DNA of 17,954 bases from a bacterium. Lineage in GTDB: Bacteria; Margulisbacteria; Marinamargulisbacteria; SXXA01. Below are positions 13,840-17,954 of the stretch, in pieces (within the stretch, counting starts at the first letter, position 1; the number at the start of each line of letters is the position of its first letter). The notes beneath the pieces were generated by a model. The model was not told where the DNA came from. It did not search any database and saw only the letters and a list, made by a program, of their open reading frames with translations. A program made the position numbers and the translations under genes. The stretch is from NCBI GenBank assembly GCA_018402095.1, contig JAGYJO010000008.1, positions 1-17,954 of the forward strand, read 5' to 3'.

Positions 13840-14681
13840 TGGTTTCTGTCTTGGAAGAGACGCCGCGTGTGCCTACTCTGTATGTTTGTGCCACGCCTAT
13901 AGGTAACCTGTCTGATGTGACACATCGCTTGTTGGATACCTTGCGTCTGGTGGATGTGGTTGCAGCAGAAGATACCCGTGTGACTCAAAAATTACTGCAG
14001 CGTTTTGGGATGTCGAAGCGCATGGTTAGTGTGCGACAGCATAATGAGAAATCAGGTGCGGCTACTATTTGTGGGTATTTGGCGTCGGGGCTTTCTGTCG
14101 CGTACGTGAGTGATGCGGGTACCCCTGCGTTATGTGATCCTGGGCAGGACTTGGTGGGCCTGGTCCGTGATGCGGGTTATGCGGTTGTTCCTATTCCGGG
14201 TCCTTCTGCGGTGTCGACGTTTTTGTCTGTGGCGGGGATGCCTGTCGATAAATGGATTTTTGGCGGCTTTTTTCCGCGGCGGGTTGCCGATGCACAGCCT
14301 TTCTTTCACGCGGCACAAACGTTGCAGCTTCCGGTGGTTTTTTTTGAATCGCCGATGCGTATACATGAGAGCATGTCCGCTATATTGCCTGTATTTCCGG
14401 CGTATAAGGTAGCTTTTGGAAGAGAGCTCACGAAGTGTTTTGAGACGATATGGTCTGGTTCTCCGAATGACGTTTTGGCTAAACTTGGCGAATACCCGAA
14501 AAAGGGTGAATGGGTTTTTGCTGTGATGCCTTTGCCAAACGAAACGAGACCAGATCTGCAAAGTGTGGTAAAAAAATTACACTCAGCAGGTTTGGATAAA
14601 AAGCAAATGCTAGAAGTTGGCAAAACGTGTTTTGGTTTTTCGAGAAATGATCTTTACCAACTGATAAAGGATATAGAATGA
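13839..14681 (+). CDS. rsmI: 16S rRNA (cytidine1402-2'-O)-methyltransferase RsmI
   Basis: RsmI methylates the ribose of C1402 in 16S rRNA with S-adenosylmethionine, tuning decoding fidelity. The GTG start at 13839 overlaps the bactofilin stop and leads into TLYVCATPIGNLSDVTHRLL (about 13-32), the family signature. AAEDTR (about 42-47), AYVSDAGTPALCDPG (about 88-102), VVPIPGPSAVSTFLSVAG (about 115-132) and FFESPMRI (about 167-174) follow. The tetrapyrrole methylase-like fold is complete at 280 residues. The C-terminal helical tail ends SRNDLYQLIKD. It overlaps hom by ATGA. Confidence 0.95.
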   Translation: MVSVLEETPRVPTLYVCATPIGNLSDVTHRLLDTLRLVDVVAAEDTRVTQKLLQRFGMSKRMVSVRQHNEKSGAATICGYLASGLSVAYVSDAGTPALCDPGQDLVGLVRDAGYAVVPIPGPSAVSTFLSVAGMPVDKWIFGGFFPRRVADAQPFFHAAQTLQLPVVFFESPMRIHESMSAILPVFPAYKVAFGRELTKCFETIWSGSPNDVLAKLGEYPKKGEWVFAVMPLPNETRPDLQSVVKKLHSAGLDKKQMLEVGKTCFGFSRNDLYQLIKDIE

Positions 14682-15979
14682 AGCGAAAAAAAATCCGTAT
14701 TGGATTGTTGGGTGTGGGTAACGTTGGGTGTGGTGTTTTGGAGATTCTAGAGAATAACCAAGCCTTGATTGCGGAGCGAACGGGGAAATTTCTTGTTGTG
14801 ACGCATGCTGTTGTGCGAAATCTGGAAAAGGCCAGATCTCTGGTGTCTTCTGATGTTGTTTTGACCACCGATGCCATGTCGGTTTTGCAAAATCCAGAGG
14901 TGGATGTGATCGTAGAGGTGATGGGTGGTGAATATCCTGCTTTTGATTATATCTGTGAAGCATTGCGCCAAGGAAAGCCTGTGGTTACTGCGAACAAAGA
15001 GGTTTTGTCTAAGCATAAAGCGACATTTTTTGCGTTGGCAAAAGAAAATCGTACCGATATTTATTTTGAAGCCACTGTTTGCGGTGGGATTCCTCTTATT
15101 CGCACGATGAAGGTTGGTTTTGCCGCCAATCGTATTAATGCGTTTTATGGGATTCTCAATGGTACGACCAACTTTATCCTGACCAAACTTGAAGAACCCG
15201 GCTCTTCCTTTGATGCCGTTGTGAAAGAAGCACAGGCCTTGGGATTTGCAGAAGCGGATCCATCTATGGACCTTTCTGGTTTGGACTCTGCCTACAAATT
15301 AACTATTCTTGGCGCGGTAGCCTTTAAGGCCAATGTTCAGTTGGATGATGTGTATTATGAAGGTATTACGGCTTTGGAGTCTAGCGATGTCGCCTATGCA
15401 AAAGAATTGGGTTACACGATCAAGTTGTTGGGCATTGGTCGCGAAGTCAGGCCTGGCAAGATGACATTTAAGGTGCATCCGACGCTGATTCCAGAAGACC
15501 ATCCTTTGGCGCATGTCAGGGATGAATTTAATGCTGTTTTTATTGTGGGAAATGCCGTCGGTGAATCTATGTTATCCGGGCGTGGTGCAGGTGGGGCGCC
15601 AACAGGGTCTGCCGTTGTCTCTGATTTGATGGATATCGCTTTTGATGAACATCCGTTGGGTAACAAGCGTAACTTGGAATCTTTGGGTGCAGATATCGCT
15701 ATTGTTCCCTTTTCGGATACGGTATCTCAGTTTTATTTGAGATTGCATGCGGTGGATACGCATGGCGCTCTGGCACGTATTTCCAGTGTTTTGGCTGAGC
15801 ATCAAATTGGTATTTCGAAAATCATGCAAAAAGACATTGTTGATAATGAAGCTGAAATTGTATTGGTGACCCATCTCGCCGTGGAAAGCACAATGGCAGC
15901 AGCTATAGCGATGCTTGAATCGGAGCCTGCTGTGGGTGGAATCTCTGCAAAAATCCGTGTGGGCCTCGACGAGGTTTAA
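14678..15979 (+). CDS. hom: Homoserine dehydrogenase with ACT domain
   Basis: It reduces aspartate semialdehyde to homoserine with NAD(P)H, the branch towards threonine, methionine and isoleucine. The protein has 433 residues. The nucleotide-binding fold starts IGLLGVGNVGCGV (8-20), with a catalytic Lys107 in TANKEVL. NGTTNFIL (161-168) and the homoserine dehydrogenase signature GFAEADPSMDLSGLDSAYK (189-207, with Asp203 and Lys207) follow, then GRGAGGAPTGSAVVSDL (301-317). An ACT regulatory domain, beginning FYLRLHAVDTHGALARI near 352, covers the last 80 residues and probably senses threonine. It is coupled to rsmI by ATGA and is the last gene of this run; trpE follows after 87 bases. Confidence 0.96.
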   Translation: MKRKKIRIGLLGVGNVGCGVLEILENNQALIAERTGKFLVVTHAVVRNLEKARSLVSSDVVLTTDAMSVLQNPEVDVIVEVMGGEYPAFDYICEALRQGKPVVTANKEVLSKHKATFFALAKENRTDIYFEATVCGGIPLIRTMKVGFAANRINAFYGILNGTTNFILTKLEEPGSSFDAVVKEAQALGFAEADPSMDLSGLDSAYKLTILGAVAFKANVQLDDVYYEGITALESSDVAYAKELGYTIKLLGIGREVRPGKMTFKVHPTLIPEDHPLAHVRDEFNAVFIVGNAVGESMLSGRGAGGAPTGSAVVSDLMDIAFDEHPLGNKRNLESLGADIAIVPFSDTVSQFYLRLHAVDTHGALARISSVLAEHQIGISKIMQKDIVDNEAEIVLVTHLAVESTMAAAIAMLESEPAVGGISAKIRVGLDEV

Positions 15980-16066
15980 GTCGAATAGCAAGGGACTTTT
16001 CGTGATATCTTGAATTATCGTTGGTTGTTCCTTGATCTATGTCTCTGACTTTGTTTAGATAGACCT

Positions 16067-17524
16067 ATGTCTGAAACAATATCACTTATACCATTTCGTC
16101 GAGATCTCGTTGCAGATCTAGATACCCCTGTTTCTGTGTATATGCAATTGCGCCAACCGCATAGCTTTTTGCTAGAAAGCGTGACGGGTGGTGAGCATAT
16201 TGCGCGTTACTCTATTATTGGATTTGATCCCCTTTGCCGTTTGCGGGCTTATGACACAGAGACCCACGTGTTTGACGCTGAGGGCACGTGCTCTATTGTG
16301 GCAGCGCCTATTCTAGAGACCTTGCAGTCTGCGTATTCTCAGTTTCAAATTGATGTGCCCGATGAGTGGGCCTTTTTCCCCGGTGGTGCGGTGGGCTTTT
16401 TTTCCTGGGAAACATTTGGGCGTATGGAGCCTGTGGTTTTTTCTCAGAATAAACCCGGTTTGAATTTGCCTAGTGCTGAGTTTATATTTCCGTCTTCATT
16501 GATTGTGTTTGATCATGTGAAGCGTATTATGTCGGTTGTCATCTTTGGGACCGAAGAGAACGCCGCGCAAGCGGATGCGCGTATATCCGATATCGTTGCG
16601 CAAATACGGCGACCGACCCCACGTCAGGCACTGTCTATTCCGGTGCCTTTGGATCCTTTTTTGCATGCTACGCCCGGGATGTCGGATGCAGATTTTTTTG
16701 ACATGATTAGGCGGGGGCAGCGACACATCTATGAAGGTGATGTTTTTCAAATGGTCTTGTCGCAACCCTTTTTTGTGCAGAGTGAAAAAGATCCGTTTGA
16801 TGTGTATCGTTCGTTGCGATTGATCAACCCTTCTCCATATATGTTTTTCTTTGACATGAATGAGTATCAGTTTGCAGGTGCTTCTCCTGAAATTTTGGTG
16901 CGTTTGCAGGATAGATCGGCTGTCGTGAGACCTATTGCAGGGACGCGACCTCGGATTTTGGGTGAAGAAGCTGCGCAAGAAATTTCCCTGAGTCAGGATG
17001 ACAAGGAAGTTGCCGAACATATTATGCTGGTTGACTTGGGGCGTAACGATTTGGGTCGGGTTTGTGAGTCTGTCACGACCTCGGATTTGATGACGTTTGA
17101 ATCTTATTCGCATGTCATTCATATGGTTTCCCATGTTAAAGGGCGTTTGCGAGATGGTTTAACGGCATTTGATTTGTTTCGTGCCACTTTTCCTGCGGGT
17201 ACCTTGAGCGGAACTCCCAAAATACGGGCCGTGTCTCTCATTGAAAAACTGGAGCCATATCAGAGAGGTCCCTATGGCGGGGCTTTGGGATATATCGATT
17301 TTAGAGGTAATATGGACATGTGTATTATGATTCGGACCACGGCCTCTGTTTCGTCCGAACATAGAGAGGTCTTGTCCTCAGGTATTCCCCTTGCCAGTAA
17401 GAAGAACGAGCGTCTCTATGTTGTACACGCTGGGGCGGGTATTGTAGCGGATTCTGAGCCAGAATATGAATTGCGTGAATGTCGTGCAAAAGCGAAAGGA
17501 ACTTTGTCCGCATGCTTGTCATGA
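16067..17524 (+). CDS. trpE: Anthranilate synthase component I
   Basis: TrpE makes anthranilate from chorismate, using ammonia from TrpG; it is the first step of tryptophan synthesis. The 485 residues include the feedback-site motif LLES (35-38), which together with the trpG neighbour favours TrpE over PabB. Also seen are NPSPYMF (254-260), GASPEILVR (271-279), RPIAGTRPR (288-296), VDLGRNDLGRV (322-332) and TFPAGTLSGTPKIRA (374-388), then VHAGAGIVADSEPEYE near the end. Between RTTA and YVVHAGAGIV there are about 20 extra residues (429-450) not usual in the family. It overlaps trpG. No leader peptide or attenuator is visible in the 87 bases upstream. Confidence 0.95.
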   Translation: MSETISLIPFRRDLVADLDTPVSVYMQLRQPHSFLLESVTGGEHIARYSIIGFDPLCRLRAYDTETHVFDAEGTCSIVAAPILETLQSAYSQFQIDVPDEWAFFPGGAVGFFSWETFGRMEPVVFSQNKPGLNLPSAEFIFPSSLIVFDHVKRIMSVVIFGTEENAAQADARISDIVAQIRRPTPRQALSIPVPLDPFLHATPGMSDADFFDMIRRGQRHIYEGDVFQMVLSQPFFVQSEKDPFDVYRSLRLINPSPYMFFFDMNEYQFAGASPEILVRLQDRSAVVRPIAGTRPRILGEEAAQEISLSQDDKEVAEHIMLVDLGRNDLGRVCESVTTSDLMTFESYSHVIHMVSHVKGRLRDGLTAFDLFRATFPAGTLSGTPKIRAVSLIEKLEPYQRGPYGGALGYIDFRGNMDMCIMIRTTASVSSEHREVLSSGIPLASKKNERLYVVHAGAGIVADSEPEYELRECRAKAKGTLSACLS

Positions 17525-17954
17525 TTGATAACTACGATTCTTTTACCTATAACCTGGTACAGTACTTTGGTGAACTGGGCATGGTACCTTCTGTTTACAG
17601 AAACGATGTACTTTCTGTTGATGAGCTGGCCGCTATGTCACCGTCGGGTATTGTGATTTCCCCTGGGCCTGGACGTCCTGAAGATGCGGGTATTTCAGAG
17701 TCGGTGATTCGTGAATTGGGATCTCGCATTCCACTTTTGGGTGTGTGTTTGGGCCACCAAGCTATCGGTCGGGTGTTTGGTGCAACGGTGGGGTATGCGC
17801 CTACCTTGGTTCACGGTAAAACATCACCTGTTTTTCATGATGATAAAGGGGTGTTTGCTGGGTTATCACATCCGTTTCAGGCGACACGGTATCATTCTTT
17901 GGTGGTGGATAGATCGAGTATTCCCGATTCTTTGGAAATAACGGCTTGGACAGA
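17512..17954 (+). CDS. trpG: Anthranilate synthase component II, glutamine amidotransferase (3' cut by window)
   Basis: TrpG hydrolyses glutamine and passes ammonia to TrpE. The ATG at 17512 gives MLVMIDNYDSFTYNLVQYFG, the standard N-terminus, and has AAAGGA 11 bases upstream. The ATG at 17521 forms an ATGA overlap with trpE but is further from that site. In 147 visible codons there are ISPGPGRPEDAG (about 44-55) and GVCLGHQAIG with the catalytic Cys (about 76-85). VHGKTSPV (about 99-106) and YHSLVVD (about 124-130) follow. The His/Glu end of the triad lies beyond the window. The frame is open to the last base. Confidence 0.94.
   Translation, partial: MLVMIDNYDSFTYNLVQYFGELGMVPSVYRNDVLSVDELAAMSPSGIVISPGPGRPEDAGISESVIRELGSRIPLLGVCLGHQAIGRVFGATVGYAPTLVHGKTSPVFHDDKGVFAGLSHPFQATRYHSLVVDRSSIPDSLEITAWT

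Noticed and set aside
16010..16066. Possible trpE promoter (TTGATC with a 17-base spacer and TTAGAT)
   Set aside because: Both boxes match the consensus weakly; nothing else supports the site.
16496..17134. 212-codon minus-strand frame opposite trpE
   Set aside because: Low-similarity, His/Arg/Asn-rich product typical of an antisense shadow of a conserved gene.

Overview
The window is a stretch of bacterial chromosome of moderate GC content. It carries housekeeping genes of a Gram-negative cell: an RND efflux pump end, a periplasmic BtuF-like binding protein, an M23 peptidase/bactofilin cell-shape pair, and the start of a tryptophan operon. I cannot name the phylum from sequence alone. No plasmid, integrated phage, IS transposase or CRISPR array is visible.

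Layout. (1) 1-2115, plus strand: the end of an RND transporter, then ruvC, ruvA and a class I methyltransferase, tightly packed and overlapping. ruvB is not next to them. (2) 2111-2923: a 129-bp near-perfect palindromic repeat whose left end contains the methyltransferase stop codon, then small hairpins, then a damaged M15A-type peptidase gene. (3) 2924-3829: a XerC/XerD tyrosine recombinase with an interrupted N-terminus and an intact catalytic domain. (4) 8739 down to 3806, minus strand: a compact run of gcvT, a damaged DJ-1/PfpI gene, an ABC exporter with a damaged end, a degenerate GGDEF-like segment joined to a membrane protein, and a BtuF-like binding protein. Its end overlaps xerC tail to tail by 24 bases. 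(5) 10324 down to 8844, minus strand: tRNA-Thr(GGT), a structured leader, tuf (EF-Tu) and a clear intrinsic terminator. (6) about 10525-15979, plus strand: ftsH (first third broken), tRNA-Pro(GGG), M23 peptidase, bactofilin, rsmI and hom, the last three joins being short or overlapping. (7) 16067-17954, plus strand: trpE and trpG, the latter cut by the window end.

The most striking feature is uneven coding integrity. Many genes are flawless: ruvC, ruvA, the methyltransferase, the BtuF-like gene, gcvT, M23, bactofilin, rsmI, hom and trpE. Between them lie patches, roughly 2545-3050, 5000-5720, 7450-7660, 8990-9200 and 10020-11220, where small indels, mostly deletions, break M15A, xerC, the ABC ATPase, the GGDEF-like segment, DJ-1, both ends of tuf, tRNA-Thr and the ftsH N-terminus. 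The protein families can still be read by hopping frames, and the patches ignore gene borders. This points to locally poor consensus sequence more than to biological decay, although decay with a second tuf copy elsewhere cannot be excluded.

The best candidates for new biology are the mixed minus-strand operon with its degenerate GGDEF-TM protein, the 129-bp palindrome, the tRNA-Thr/tuf leader hairpin, and the inverted repeat with competing pairings upstream of gcvT.
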